DNA from: Bacteroidaceae bacterium
GTDB taxonomy: Bacteria > Bacteroidota > Bacteroidia > Bacteroidales > Bacteroidaceae
Length of the DNA stretch: 64,000 bases
Assembly (NCBI GenBank): GCA_017646665.1
Contig: JAGCMB010000014.1
Span: 1 to 64,000 of the forward strand
Direction: 5' to 3'
Below the pieces are notes generated by a model. It was given only the letters and a program-made list of their open reading frames with translations. It did not search any database and was not told where the DNA came from. Below are positions 16,925-26,878 of this stretch, one piece after another (within the stretch, counting starts at the first letter, position 1; every line of letters starts with the position of its first letter). Position numbers and translations under genes: made by a program.

Positions 16925-17836
16925 ATGACAGAGAGTACACCCGACAAAGAGAAAGTAGAACATTACAAGTATCTGCAAATATCCCCACGCGACAAGTCGT
17001 GGGGATTGGCTGTAACCACCGCCGGTTTTCAGCACGTCCGGCCGGGTGACAGCTACCCTTTGTCATTACACCCTTCGGGATACACATTTCAAGAAAATGG
17101 CCGCCGCGTGCTTAACGAATACCAACTATATTACATCACACACGGTTCAGGATATTTTGAAAGTGCCTCCTGTTCAAGGACAAGGATTGAGCCCGGAATG
17201 ATGTTTATGCTATTCCCCGGCGAATGGCACTCATTCGCGCCCGACCCCGAAACAGGATGGAACGACCATTGGGTTGGGTTCAATGGCAGTTTTATGGATG
17301 ACAAGATAAAAGCGGGATTCTTTACATTCAAGAACTGTGTCTTCAAAGTGGGAGTTGATGAAAAAATAACAAATACATACCTTGAAGTCCTCGACATTCT
17401 ATCCGAAGAGAAGAAAGCATTCCAACAGATTGCGGCAAGCCTGGTCATATCACTTATTGGACGAATACACTACAAAGACCTCAACCACAACAATGGCGAA
17501 ACCTACATAACACGCATCATAAATCAGTCAAAGGCTATAATGAAAGAGGATTTTGCGAGCAACACGCCATTGGGCCAAATAGCACAATCACTCGGCATAA
17601 GCTATTCTCTGTTTCGCCGTGAATTCAAGAACAGATGTGGTATATCTCCGGGGCAGTACCGTCTGGAATTAAGATTGGTCAAGGCTAAGGAGATGCTCCA
17701 CACCACCAATATGAGCATAGCGGATATCTCATCAAGACTGCATTTCGAATGTATAGGCCAATTCTCGACATTCTTCAAGAAGAAGACAGGTCTTTCGCCG
17801 CTTGAATACCGTAAGCGCGATGCTAATAAAAATTAA
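16925..17836 (+). CDS. AraC family transcriptional regulator
   Basis: A 303-residue regulator. The first 170 residues form an AraC-type cupin sensor (HPSGYTFQENGRRVLNEYQLYYITHGSGYF... RIEPGMMFMLFPGEWHSFAPD). Residues about 200-298 carry the two helix-turn-helix units: PLGQIAQSLGISYSLFRREFKNRCGISPGQY and SIADISSRLHFECIGQFSTFFKKKTGLSPLEYR. Such proteins usually sense a small molecule, often a sugar, and act on nearby genes. No sugar-catabolic genes adjoin; the nearest plus-strand genes encode SIMPL and DoxX proteins. Target unknown. Confidence 0.9.
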   Translation: MTESTPDKEKVEHYKYLQISPRDKSWGLAVTTAGFQHVRPGDSYPLSLHPSGYTFQENGRRVLNEYQLYYITHGSGYFESASCSRTRIEPGMMFMLFPGEWHSFAPDPETGWNDHWVGFNGSFMDDKIKAGFFTFKNCVFKVGVDEKITNTYLEVLDILSEEKKAFQQIAASLVISLIGRIHYKDLNHNNGETYITRIINQSKAIMKEDFASNTPLGQIAQSLGISYSLFRREFKNRCGISPGQYRLELRLVKAKEMLHTTNMSIADISSRLHFECIGQFSTFFKKKTGLSPLEYRKRDANKN

Positions 17837-17964
17837 TTCACATTAACTATTTCTAAAAAACAGGGGGTAAATTTGTTTTTAACAACAAAATTTGCGATTT
17901 TGCAGCACGCATTACCCTCAGTAATGCCATAAGACCGTATTTATAACCTGTTAAAGAGATACTT

Positions 17965-18666
17965 ATGAAAAGGAACATCATTGCAACAAGCCTCATCGCC
18001 ACACTCTTACTGTTTTTCATACCGACAGAGAGCACCGGGCAAACAACCGCCGACTCATACATCGACATCAGCACGACAGTGGAACGTGAAGTAACGCCAA
18101 ACGAGCTCTATCTTCAAATAACCATCAGAGAGAAAGATTACAAAGGCAAAAAAACGCTCGAGGAGATGCAGGAAGCAATGATTGGTGCATTAAAAATCAA
18201 CCACATCGACATTCAGGAGTGCCTGACACTGAATTATATGGGTAGCGAGATAGGATACAAGACCTTTTCAAAGAGCATAAAGTCACAGACCGAGGCAACA
18301 TATATGCTAAAACTCAATGACGCTGCAACAATGCAGAATGTAATATCCTCACTCGAAGAACGCCAGATTTCAGACATAGAACTGGTGCAGACAAAATACA
18401 CCGGCGAAAAAGAACTGAGAAAGGAGATGGGCATTGAGGCAATGCAGCAGGCAAAAGCCGAAGCACAGATGCTTGCCGAAGCCATCGGTCAAGAGGCAGG
18501 CAAAGCAATGACAATCAACTATTGGATGAACAGCAGCCAAACACAGCCAAGAATGTACAAGGCACGTATGTCGAACTTTGTAGATGGCATGGAAAGCGAA
18601 CCGGCAATAAGCATAGGCAAAAACACATACCGTTTCACAGTCAACGTACGCTTTGAACTTAAATAA
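17965..18666 (+). CDS. SIMPL domain-containing protein (DUF541)
   Basis: A 233-residue exported protein with an N-terminal signal peptide (MKRNIIATSLIATLLLFF) and a SIMPL/DUF541 domain covering most of the rest (ISTTVEREVTPNELYLQITIREKDYKG... AKAEAQMLAEAIGQEAGKAMTINY). SIMPL proteins are periplasmic or envelope proteins of poorly defined role, linked to oxidative stress in some bacteria. It lies 55 bases before the DoxX gene, and the two may form an operon ending at the hairpin at 19163-19200. Confidence 0.82.
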   Translation: MKRNIIATSLIATLLLFFIPTESTGQTTADSYIDISTTVEREVTPNELYLQITIREKDYKGKKTLEEMQEAMIGALKINHIDIQECLTLNYMGSEIGYKTFSKSIKSQTEATYMLKLNDAATMQNVISSLEERQISDIELVQTKYTGEKELRKEMGIEAMQQAKAEAQMLAEAIGQEAGKAMTINYWMNSSQTQPRMYKARMSNFVDGMESEPAISIGKNTYRFTVNVRFELK

Positions 18667-18720
18667 AAACAGTAGAACAAAATCATAATATACGGTGTTT
18701 CACAAAAAACACTGTATATT

Positions 18721-19164
18721 ATGATTAGAAAGAGATTATTGAAATGGCTGTTCTATGAGCCCATCGCGTCATCAAGCAAATCGATGGTAATACTTTTTGC
18801 GCGCATCATCTTTGGATTTCTGTTCCTGTCCCACGGCATTGCCAAACTACATATTTACAGTAGCATCCCTGAATCATTCCCCGACCCGATAGGCCTGGGC
18901 AGCACTCTGTCACTTTGGCTCGCGCTATTTGCCGAAATTTTGTGCACGCTCGGATTCATACTGGGAACACTATTCCGTCTTTGCTTGATTCCAATGATAT
19001 TTACAATGTGCATTGCCTTCTTTGTCATACACGCGAACGACCCATTGGCAGTCAAAGAACTATCATTAATGTACCTTACTATATTTTCACTGCTTTATAT
19101 TACAGGAGCAGGCAGATACTCTATTGACGGAATTCTAAGAAGCATATATTTGAATACAAAATAA
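18721..19164 (+). CDS. DoxX family membrane protein
   Basis: A 147-residue inner-membrane protein with four predicted helices. ARIIFGFLFLSHGIAKL and the helix SLWLALFAEILCTLGFILGTLFR are typical for DoxX, a family related to subunits of thiosulfate:quinone oxidoreductase and to other small quinone-linked membrane proteins. Specific substrate unknown. It follows the SIMPL gene at 54 bases and ends just before a strong hairpin. Confidence 0.82.
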   Translation: MIRKRLLKWLFYEPIASSSKSMVILFARIIFGFLFLSHGIAKLHIYSSIPESFPDPIGLGSTLSLWLALFAEILCTLGFILGTLFRLCLIPMIFTMCIAFFVIHANDPLAVKELSLMYLTIFSLLYITGAGRYSIDGILRSIYLNTK

Positions 19165-19200
19165 ACAGGTTATGGCTTTGGTTGAAGCCATAACCTGTTT
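19163..19200. terminator. Perfect 16-bp hairpin between doxX-like gene and argF'
   Basis: AAACAGGTTATGGCTT pairs with AAGCCATAACCTGTTT around a 6-nt loop. The 5' arm overlaps the last two bases of the DoxX stop codon. Convergent genes flank it, so it can act in both directions. Confidence 0.85.
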
Positions 19201-19215
19201 ATCATCATCCTGTTA

Positions 19216-20172
19216 TCATTTCAAGCCTTCCAATATATTCTTCAGCACCACCGTTGCCGAGATTTCACGGTTTGCAGCCTCGGGTATGACCAGAGAGCGC
19301 TCACTTTCAATTACATCATCAGTAACTATCATATTACGTCTGACAGGCAAGCAGTGCATAAAATAGGCATTATTGGTCACCGCCATCTGCCGATCACTGA
19401 CAGTCCATTCTCGGTCGGTAGAAAGCACCTTGCCATAATTATCACCGGTATATGCAGCCCAATTCTTTGCATATACAAAATCTGCGCCCTCGAATGCCTT
19501 CATCTGGTCATATTCAACACGGGCATTGCCAACAAAAGCAGGGTCCAACTCATAGCCTTTGGGATGAGTTATGACAAATTCATAATCAGTCGCATTCATC
19601 CACTCTGCAAAAGAATTAGGCACAGCCTGTGGCAGAGCCTTTGGATGTGGAGCCCAAGTGAGAACAACCTTGGGGCGTGCTTTTGTCTTATGCTCCTCGA
19701 TGGTAATGAGGTCTGCGAAACTCTGCAACGGATGACGCGTTGCAGCCTCCATAGAGAATACCGGACGACCGGAATATTTGATAAACTGATTAAGTATCAC
19801 TTCGTTGTAATCATCGGCTTTATTCTCAAATCTCGCAAATGAACGCACACCAATGACATCGCAGTAACTGCCCATTACCGGTATTGCCTCAAGAATGTGC
19901 TCAGGCTTGTCACCATCCATTATCACGCCACGCTCTGTTTCCAACTTCCAGGCACCTTGATTGATATCAAGCACAATAACATTCATTCCAAGATTCAAGG
20001 CAGCCTTCTGTGTGCTCAATCTTGTACGCAGACTTGAATTAAAGAAAACCATCATCAATGTCTTGTTCTTTCCCAAGTCACAATACTTGTATCTATCTGC
20101 CTTTATCTCAAAAGCCTCCTCAAGCGCCTTTTTCAGGTCACATATATCATTTACCGACGTAAAATTTCTCAT
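19216..20172 (-). CDS. argF': N-succinylornithine carbamoyltransferase
   Basis: A 318-residue transcarbamylase of arginine synthesis. The carbamoyl-phosphate motif appears as SSLRTRLS (46-53, in place of the STRTR of ordinary OTCase) and the C-terminal HCLPVRRN is the variant typical of acetyl- and succinylornithine enzymes. In the segment MDGDKPEH the proline falls at residue 90, the position where the Bacteroides fragilis enzyme has the Pro90 that selects succinylornithine over acetylornithine (which needs Glu there). I therefore call the succinyl form. Homotrimer expected, cytoplasmic. Thirty bases separate its start from the end of the tamB-like gene, so co-transcription is possible. Confidence 0.88.
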   Translation of the reverse strand: MRNFTSVNDICDLKKALEEAFEIKADRYKYCDLGKNKTLMMVFFNSSLRTRLSTQKAALNLGMNVIVLDINQGAWKLETERGVIMDGDKPEHILEAIPVMGSYCDVIGVRSFARFENKADDYNEVILNQFIKYSGRPVFSMEAATRHPLQSFADLITIEEHKTKARPKVVLTWAPHPKALPQAVPNSFAEWMNATDYEFVITHPKGYELDPAFVGNARVEYDQMKAFEGADFVYAKNWAAYTGDNYGKVLSTDREWTVSDRQMAVTNNAYFMHCLPVRRNMIVTDDVIESERSLVIPEAANREISATVVLKNILEGLK

Positions 20173-20201
20173 ATTATAATTAGGTATATATTATTATTCA
20201 T

Positions 20202-23200
20202 CTACTTTTCCATTATCAGCAGCAGCCCATTCTCCTCCATTACATTCTCCACTTCATCTGGCTTGTCACTCTTTTTCTCATCTTCTTTCTTCTTCTCCTT
20301 CTTCTTTCCCCACCATTTCCAACTGTCAAATTCAAGAAGAATAGATGTTCCGATACCCTGTGTTGTAAGGTCGGTCTTTGAGAAATAACGGTCGTTGGTC
20401 TTGCTGTAAGCCTTTATGTTCCAATTATACTTAGGACTCAGCAGCCACAATAATTCAAAGTCACCAATAAAGTTCCTGTTCGCGATTGGGTTCTCACGAT
20501 AACCAAGATTACCATTTATCTGCAAACGGTTGTCAAGCAGACGGCCACGAAGCATACCTTCGACTTCCATACTGTTCCAACCTCTCTCGCTGGTGGATAT
20601 ATTGCCCGAGATATCCCAATTTCCATTGTTTATGATTTTTCCGAGCATATTATTAAGCTGTCCGGATATTGTATTGGAAATCAAAGACTCCACAGCCGTT
20701 GACGAGTTTGTGTCCCCAGCCTGGGCAATACTTGCATCGAATGTATAGAATTTACCGACTCCCAAAAGATAGACAAATTGCATATTTTTCTGGTCGGGAG
20801 TACTTGCAACGCTGGCAAGAAGACCACGTTCCTCTTCGTTTCCCTCGGGAAGTTCCAGGTCAAATTCCAAATTCGGCGACTCAAGATTACCGGTAATGTT
20901 CATTATACAATTAACCTTTACAGTCTTTCGTTTTGCAATCTCTGTCGTGAGGTCACTAAGCGATGCCGACGGTACAAGATATTTAGTCTTCAAATCCAAT
21001 TCGGCCTTATATGGGTCGCCGTTAAAGACAAGAGTACTACCTTTGGTTATATCAAACACCTTCGGAAAAATATCCTGTATAGTAAATTTATAGGTACCAC
21101 GCGAGAGGTTCAAGTGACCTTTCATATTAAAACCGGTCTTATCGTTGAAAACGGCATTTATCGGGCCATTACCATAAAGACTTATATAATCATCGGTCTG
21201 TAATTTTGTGTACACTTTCAATTCAAGGGCATCATTTACATCAAGCATGAAATCAAGGGTCAACTTACTTGCCGTTGTATTGTACAAATCCTTATCATTC
21301 TGTTCCTTGACAGGTGCCTGTTCCTTCTTTTTACGCTTACTGTTATCGGTAAACGTAACAAAGCTATTGTCACGCGCGCCACTGGTTTCATTAGAGTTAT
21401 ATACCAGACGTGAGCCTGGCGTACTCTTGAGATTGGCTTTCAACAACAATCCGGTACTGTCACTTCTCAGCAGCGCATCACCAGTAGCAAATATCGTACC
21501 ATAGAAAGGTAACGAGCCAAAATCAAGAGATTCATACACAAGCATCTCATTTGTCTTGATATTGAAATTACAAGTCCAATTATCGAGATACTCGTGTTTC
21601 AGAGGGCCCGAAATACTACCTTGGTTACCATAACTGTCATAGAGTCTTGTATTTTCAAAAGCCATTACGCCCTTTGAAAATCTCATAGAGTCACCCCCAA
21701 AATAGTATCTTGTATTGTTTGCATTTACTTTCGCCGAACAATTCATAGCAACAGCACCTTCCAGATCCACGGCACTCCAGCTTCCGTGCAGATGCACTTT
21801 GCCGGTAGCACCTCCATCTATATCAGAGAGTATTCCACTGAGTTTCTTGCCCAAGAATACGGCATTCACGTTATTGGCATCAATCATCAATGTAATTGTG
21901 TCATTCGGTTGCGACAAATAACCCTTGACTGTTGTCAGTTCGTTATCATCATTGTATATACTGGCATCAAGGACAATACTCTTGGTTTCATCTTCCCAGC
22001 CAACGTAAATATCACCCCTGCCCAAGACTCCTTCGTCTATACTGAAATCAGTGATATCAAGGCGTCCTCCCGCATTCGGTGCAGACAATGTCCCGGTCAG
22101 CAGAGCTGTACCTGTCGCCTGTCCGCCAAAGTCCAATATCTGCAGATTGATAAAGTCAAAGACAGTTGCAACATCCACATTCTTCAAATAGGCCTTGACG
22201 CTGTCTGTCTGTTCCTTGCCTATTACGCCCTCCACTTTAAGGTTTTGACCATCACTCGAAAGACCAATATTCTTGACTGCCAATTTATCCATATTGCCAG
22301 AAACAGTACCCTCGGAAATATACCAGACCTTGTTCCTGTGTATTATACTGTCATTATGTATTTTTGCCGACAGCTCAAGTTCCTGCTCCTCATTCCTGTC
22401 AAAGGCAGCATCCATACGCACCATACCCATCATGGTATCGTCACTCTTGAAATTATTCCAATTGACAATACCTCTGATTTTATTGTCTGCGACATTTGCG
22501 TTAAGCCTTACAACAATATCCTCTTCAACATTATTGTAGTCGAATACTCCGGCGCTATTCGCCAAAGGCTTATTGAACTGCATATTCAAATCAACGCCCT
22601 TGCTTCCCGACTTGCCGGTCACGCTAAGCGAACGCACCAATGCCCCATCAAAATCTACTTTATTTATCGAGGCATCAACGGTAAAGATATTCTCGCGTTC
22701 ATTGAGTACTCCTTTTATTCTCGAAGGTTCAAGCACTGAAACAGGTATATCAAAAATCTCGGTCAATGGAGTACTGTTTGATATTGCTATATCATAATAA
22801 AAATCATTGGTCAACAAGTCGGCGGAGTTACCTATCGAAGCTATTTCAAATGCAGGCAGATGAGATTTGATAGTTGTTGTCAAACTGTTCATAATACTCT
22901 CAAAATCGAAACTACCATAAATGCTTGCATTTGCAAAATCCGATGTCATTATAAACAATCTGTCGTCACCGGCTTGATTGTCGCTGACATAGAAATTACG
23001 TATAAACGTCGTATCCTCATTGTTGACAATGGACAAATTGTCAATTTTAGCGTTTACAATAGTCTTGCCATCACCGTAATCAAAGATTTCGCCATTCAGG
23101 CCAAAAGCCAGTTCCTGCTTCTTGTCGGTCTTGATAAGTTTCAAGTCGGCCGGGACAAAATCCTCCGCGTCCAACTTGATTTTCAGCATTTTTTCATCAT

Positions 23201-24701
23201 CGATGTTATATCTTGCCGTGAGCTGCATTTTTACATTCGGGTCATCGGCCGAAATCTTTCCTGTTATAGCAGTTGCCGTACACTTACCCTCAAAACCAAT
23301 AGGAGCATAGGAATAACCATTATAGACAAGATTTGCGACACGGCCACTTATACTGGCATAATTTTCGGTATCCTTGAAATTTCCCGAAGCATTGACAGCC
23401 AAGTTGCACCCCTTAAGCCCATCGACACCCGTCAAAGTATTCAGTTTCAGGTCACGGCCATTCACCGACAAGCTATAACATCCGTCTGAGACCAAAGAAC
23501 CATCTAGCACCAGACGTCCACTGTTGCAATCCAAAAATATCTCTCCACCAATCAGGTCTTTAGAGAATGACATTTCACCCTTAACAAAGATTTCGCCCAA
23601 CTTGTCGGCAATATCATAATCCAATGTATCGAGCTTGACAAATGATATAAGCGCATCGGTAATCTCTTTGTTCGCAAAGCAATCATCAACAGACATTCGT
23701 CCATTCATATGTTCGTCAAACGGTGCAGTGGCCTTAATGTCAGCTTTTGCGCCATAGCTATAATCGGCCGCAAGTGCCGAAACAGAAACAGCAAGGCTAT
23801 CCTGACTCCAAAATCCATTGACACGGAATGCGACAGGAGATATTCCCTCTTTTGGCAAATCAACAAACGGAGCAATATCGTCCGGCGTAAAACAATCACT
23901 GTCAATGTGTCCGACCAAAGCAATGTCGTTCCAAGTGCTGTCGGTACACAATACAATATTATCGGACACTATGCTGCTCGAAGGTGTTTTAAGGGAGAGT
24001 TCCTCAAGACGCAAGCAATTATCCTCTTTTGTCACGTGTGCCCTTAGCCTCTCCAAATCAAAGCCACATCTCTCCTTGCCGCTGATTGAGCGTACATAAA
24101 GGTCGAGTTCGCCATCGCATAGTTTCTTGAGCGACAGATTGCAGGCAAAATCACTTACAGCGATATGGTTAGGGTCGAACTTAGGACTATCAAGAGGTTT
24201 ACTCAATACGTCGTATGAGAAAAAGCCGTCATACACCAGCATTTGATTAATGCGCAAATCAATACGGGTATCTTCGTTCTTCGTGTCGCTACCAAGAATA
24301 TCAATAAGATACTGCACATTCAAATCCGCATCGGGCGTTGCACGGCTCAATCTTATATCCGGGGCTGCAAAAATCAATGTATTGACCCTTATCTCACCAT
24401 TCATCAGTTTTTTAGTCTGCAGACAGACCCTTGCCTCACCTGTATGCATTATAGTATCACCGAGCAGGTCATACAGCGTCACATTCTTCAAGCACAGTTC
24501 ATTAAGACTGCGCACCTCAACCTCTTCAACATCAAGGGGAATTCCATACTTTCCCGTTATCTCGGCAGAAACATACGACGCAAGACGATGCTTTACACCG
24601 TCGAGCCTCATTGAGAGCAGTAGCAGGAACAGGACAAAAGCTATTACTGCAACCGTACCGGATATGTATTTTATAAATTTTATGAGAAATGCCGTTTTAA
24701 T
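20202..24701 (-). CDS. TamB-like translocation/assembly module protein (DUF490 C-terminus)
   Basis: A very long AsmA/TamB family protein expected to span the periplasm as a beta-taco that moves lipids or helps outer-membrane assembly. The C-terminal third is the TamB domain (LSRGTYKFTIQDIFPKVFDITKGSTLVFNGDP..., then LLASVASTPDQKNMQFVYLLGVGKFY). The first ATG, at 24611, gives 1,469 residues without a membrane anchor. The same frame stays open another 30-33 codons and encodes FIKYISGTVAVIAFVLFLLLLS, a clear anchor helix ahead of MRLDGVKHRLASYV; no ATG, GTG or TTG occurs there before a TAG at 24708-24710. The real start is thus probably ATT at 24701 or ATA at 24704. The extreme C-terminus is Lys/Glu-rich. 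Confidence 0.82.
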   Translation of the reverse strand: MKTAFLIKFIKYISGTVAVIAFVLFLLLLSMRLDGVKHRLASYVSAEITGKYGIPLDVEEVEVRSLNELCLKNVTLYDLLGDTIMHTGEARVCLQTKKLMNGEIRVNTLIFAAPDIRLSRATPDADLNVQYLIDILGSDTKNEDTRIDLRINQMLVYDGFFSYDVLSKPLDSPKFDPNHIAVSDFACNLSLKKLCDGELDLYVRSISGKERCGFDLERLRAHVTKEDNCLRLEELSLKTPSSSIVSDNIVLCTDSTWNDIALVGHIDSDCFTPDDIAPFVDLPKEGISPVAFRVNGFWSQDSLAVSVSALAADYSYGAKADIKATAPFDEHMNGRMSVDDCFANKEITDALISFVKLDTLDYDIADKLGEIFVKGEMSFSKDLIGGEIFLDCNSGRLVLDGSLVSDGCYSLSVNGRDLKLNTLTGVDGLKGCNLAVNASGNFKDTENYASISGRVANLVYNGYSYAPIGFEGKCTATAITGKISADDPNVKMQLTARYNIDDEKMLKIKLDAEDFVPADLKLIKTDKKQELAFGLNGEIFDYGDGKTIVNAKIDNLSIVNNEDTTFIRNFYVSDNQAGDDRLFIMTSDFANASIYGSFDFESIMNSLTTTIKSHLPAFEIASIGNSADLLTNDFYYDIAISNSTPLTEIFDIPVSVLEPSRIKGVLNERENIFTVDASINKVDFDGALVRSLSVTGKSGSKGVDLNMQFNKPLANSAGVFDYNNVEEDIVVRLNANVADNKIRGIVNWNNFKSDDTMMGMVRMDAAFDRNEEQELELSAKIHNDSIIHRNKVWYISEGTVSGNMDKLAVKNIGLSSDGQNLKVEGVIGKEQTDSVKAYLKNVDVATVFDFINLQILDFGGQATGTALLTGTLSAPNAGGRLDITDFSIDEGVLGRGDIYVGWEDETKSIVLDASIYNDDNELTTVKGYLSQPNDTITLMIDANNVNAVFLGKKLSGILSDIDGGATGKVHLHGSWSAVDLEGAVAMNCSAKVNANNTRYYFGGDSMRFSKGVMAFENTRLYDSYGNQGSISGPLKHEYLDNWTCNFNIKTNEMLVYESLDFGSLPFYGTIFATGDALLRSDSTGLLLKANLKSTPGSRLVYNSNETSGARDNSFVTFTDNSKRKKKEQAPVKEQNDKDLYNTTASKLTLDFMLDVNDALELKVYTKLQTDDYISLYGNGPINAVFNDKTGFNMKGHLNLSRGTYKFTIQDIFPKVFDITKGSTLVFNGDPYKAELDLKTKYLVPSASLSDLTTEIAKRKTVKVNCIMNITGNLESPNLEFDLELPEGNEEERGLLASVASTPDQKNMQFVYLLGVGKFYTFDASIAQAGDTNSSTAVESLISNTISGQLNNMLGKIINNGNWDISGNISTSERGWNSMEVEGMLRGRLLDNRLQINGNLGYRENPIANRNFIGDFELLWLLSPKYNWNIKAYSKTNDRYFSKTDLTTQGIGTSILLEFDSWKWWGKKKEKKKEDEKKSDKPDEVENVMEENGLLLIMEK

Positions 24702-24919
24702 TATACTCTATAATTTATAATCTCATATAAATGCTGACGCGAATATACTCTTTTTATACGACAAAACAGGCCTTTTTGCACAAAAAAAAACACGCGCACG
24801 ACAATGTTTTGCAAAAGAACAGAAGCAAGACACCCATCCACCTGTTAAAAACCGGCATAAACAGACTATTTTTTATCGCAGCAACAACCATATTGTTTTA
24901 AAAAACGAAGCAAAATCAT

Positions 24920-24927
24920 TATCTTTG
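24920..24927 (+). promoter_or_regulatory. Bacteroidota -7 element of the SLC13 permease gene
   Basis: TATCTTTG is an exact match to TAnnTTTG, 36 bases before the chosen ATG. It overlaps the upstream in-frame start codon at 24925, supporting the ATG at 24964. An ATTG at 24892 is a poor -33 candidate because of its wide spacing. Confidence 0.6.
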
Positions 24928-24963
24928 CAAAATATTGGATATAAACAAAAGCCCCCAAGAAAT

Positions 24964-26808
24964 ATGATAGAAACATTAGTCATCCTGCTTTTGACAATGG
25001 TATTTTTCATAACCGGAAAGATACGTTCCGACATTGTCGCACTATGCGCGCTCGCCGCACTCATCGTACTTGACATCCTCACGCCCGAAGAGGCCCTCGC
25101 AGGTTTTTCAAGCACTGTCGTCATAATGATGGTGGGACTATTCGTAGTTGGTGGAGCCATATTCCAAACAGGATTGGCAAAAATGATAAGTTCCAAGCTC
25201 ATGCGCCTCGCCGGCAACAGCGAAACGCGTCTTTTCGTATTGGTTATGGTTGTAACATCCTTGATGGGAGCATTCGTGAGCAACACAGGCACGGTAGCAA
25301 TCATGATACCCATTGTAGTGAGTATGGCAATGAGCATCAAAATGAATCCAAGCCGTCTGCTTATGCCATTGGCCTTCGCCAGCAGCATGAGCGGTATGAT
25401 GACACTCATCGGTACACCACCCAACCTTGTCATCAACGAAGAACTTATCAGCAACGGATACGAAGGACTGGGATTCTTCACATTCCTGCCGGTTGGACTA
25501 ATTTGTGCAACAGTCGGCACTCTTCTTCTACTCCCATTAAGCAAGAAATTCCTGTCAAAGCCAGGTTCATTGAGCAGCAAGAGCGCCAGCAGCGCCAAGT
25601 CACTCAAGACGCTTGTAAAAGAATATGGCATATCCAACAACCTACACAAGGTACAGGTCAACCACAATTCACTGGCTATTGGCAAAATGATTGGAGAACT
25701 GAATATAAGAAAAGAGTACAGCCTGAATATCATTGAGGTGCGCCACATCGAGAAGGGACAGCGCAACTTGCTCACAAAGACAGTCATTCAACAGGCTGCC
25801 GACCCGGATACAATATTGAGAGCCGACGACATACTTTATGTTTCAGGAGCCGAAGAACTGGTAAATAAATTTGTCAAGGACTACAACCTGGAACTCATCG
25901 GGGATAACGAGTCCAACACACTCGACTTCTACGACATAGGTGTTGCCGAGATTGTACTGATGCCATCATCGTCAATCATCAACAAAACAATCAAGGAGGT
26001 GGAATTCCGCACAAAATACAATGTCAGCGTATTGGGAATATGCAGAAAAAGCAATTACATTCTGCAAGGACTTGCAGACGAAACCATACACACCGGCGAC
26101 GTACTGCTTGTTCAGGGAACCTGGAGCAACATCGCAAACCTTGAAAAAGAGAACACAGAATGGATTGTTGTCGGACGCCCGCTTGAGGAAGCCGCTAAAG
26201 TAACCCTTGACTACAAGGCACCTGTTGCAGCAGTAATTATGCTTGCAATGATTGCCGTAATGGTTTTTGACTTCATCCCCATCGCACCGGTAACAGCAGT
26301 AATCCTTGCCGGACTATTAATGGTACTGACAGGTTGTTTCCGCAACGTCGAGGCGGCATACAAGACCATAAACTGGGAAAGCATAGTTCTCATTGCCGCC
26401 ATGTTGCCAATGTCGACAGCCCTACAGAAAACAGGCGTTTCGGAATGGATTTCACAATCATTGGTAACAGCCTTGGGCGACTACAACCCAATGATATTGC
26501 TTGCGGCAATATACTTCACGACATCGCTACTCACAATGTTCATAAGCAACACCGCAACAGCAGTGCTTATGGCACCGATGGCAATGAGCTGCGCAAAGTC
26601 GCTCGAAGTAAGCCCTGTTCCATTACTGTTTGCCGTTACATTAGGAGCAAGCCTCTGTTTCGCGTCACCGTTCTCAACGCCGCCAAACGCATTGGTCAAA
26701 CCCGCCGGACAATATACATTCTCCGATTATATCAAAGTGGGCTTGCCACTACAACTGATATTAGGAATTGTGATGATACTTCTATTGCCACTATTATTCC
26801 CATTCTAA
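24964..26808 (+). CDS. SLC13 family permease with central RCK_C domains
   Basis: A 614-residue inner-membrane transporter of the DASS/SLC13 group. The N-terminal half has helices with SNTGTVAIMIPIV and GTPPNLVINE, the SNT-type substrate/sodium motif; the second half repeats it as ISNTATAVLMAPMA and FSTPPNALV. Between them, about residues 200-390, lie two TrkA-C (RCK_C) domains (KMIGELNIRKEYSLNIIEVR and KTIKEVEFRTKYNVSVLGICR), which bind ligands or nucleotides and probably gate transport. Substrates in the family include di- and tricarboxylates, sulfate and taurine; I cannot choose. Divergent from the tamB-like gene. Confidence 0.88.
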   Translation: MIETLVILLLTMVFFITGKIRSDIVALCALAALIVLDILTPEEALAGFSSTVVIMMVGLFVVGGAIFQTGLAKMISSKLMRLAGNSETRLFVLVMVVTSLMGAFVSNTGTVAIMIPIVVSMAMSIKMNPSRLLMPLAFASSMSGMMTLIGTPPNLVINEELISNGYEGLGFFTFLPVGLICATVGTLLLLPLSKKFLSKPGSLSSKSASSAKSLKTLVKEYGISNNLHKVQVNHNSLAIGKMIGELNIRKEYSLNIIEVRHIEKGQRNLLTKTVIQQAADPDTILRADDILYVSGAEELVNKFVKDYNLELIGDNESNTLDFYDIGVAEIVLMPSSSIINKTIKEVEFRTKYNVSVLGICRKSNYILQGLADETIHTGDVLLVQGTWSNIANLEKENTEWIVVGRPLEEAAKVTLDYKAPVAAVIMLAMIAVMVFDFIPIAPVTAVILAGLLMVLTGCFRNVEAAYKTINWESIVLIAAMLPMSTALQKTGVSEWISQSLVTALGDYNPMILLAAIYFTTSLLTMFISNTATAVLMAPMAMSCAKSLEVSPVPLLFAVTLGASLCFASPFSTPPNALVKPAGQYTFSDYIKVGLPLQLILGIVMILLLPLLFPF

Positions 26809-26832
26809 AATTAAAAAAACTGCCAAAACTTC

Positions 26833-26861
26833 TTGTTTTAGCCAATTAATAAGTAATTTTG
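26833..26861 (+). promoter_or_regulatory. Promoter of the sigma-54 activator-lptE-secG operon
   Basis: TTG (26833-26835), an 18-base spacer, then TAATTTTG (26854-26861), an exact TAnnTTTG match. It ends 17 bases before the ATG. This is a housekeeping (sigma-ABfr) type site, not a sigma-54 site. Confidence 0.6.
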
Positions 26862-26878
26862 TCAGAAATTCAAACAGT

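Noticed and set aside
19216..20172. Ordinary ornithine carbamoyltransferase
   Set aside because: The STRTR motif is replaced by SSLRTR and HCLP is followed by VRRN; Pro90 fits the succinylornithine enzyme.
21786..22739. Plus-strand frame of 317 codons
   Set aside because: Antisense to the tamB-like gene, composition typical of a reversed frame, no start context or domain.
24702..24919. Riboswitch or small gene between the tamB-like gene and the SLC13 permease gene
   Set aside because: No conserved aptamer motif or convincing frame is visible; only the promoter box near the end can be supported.
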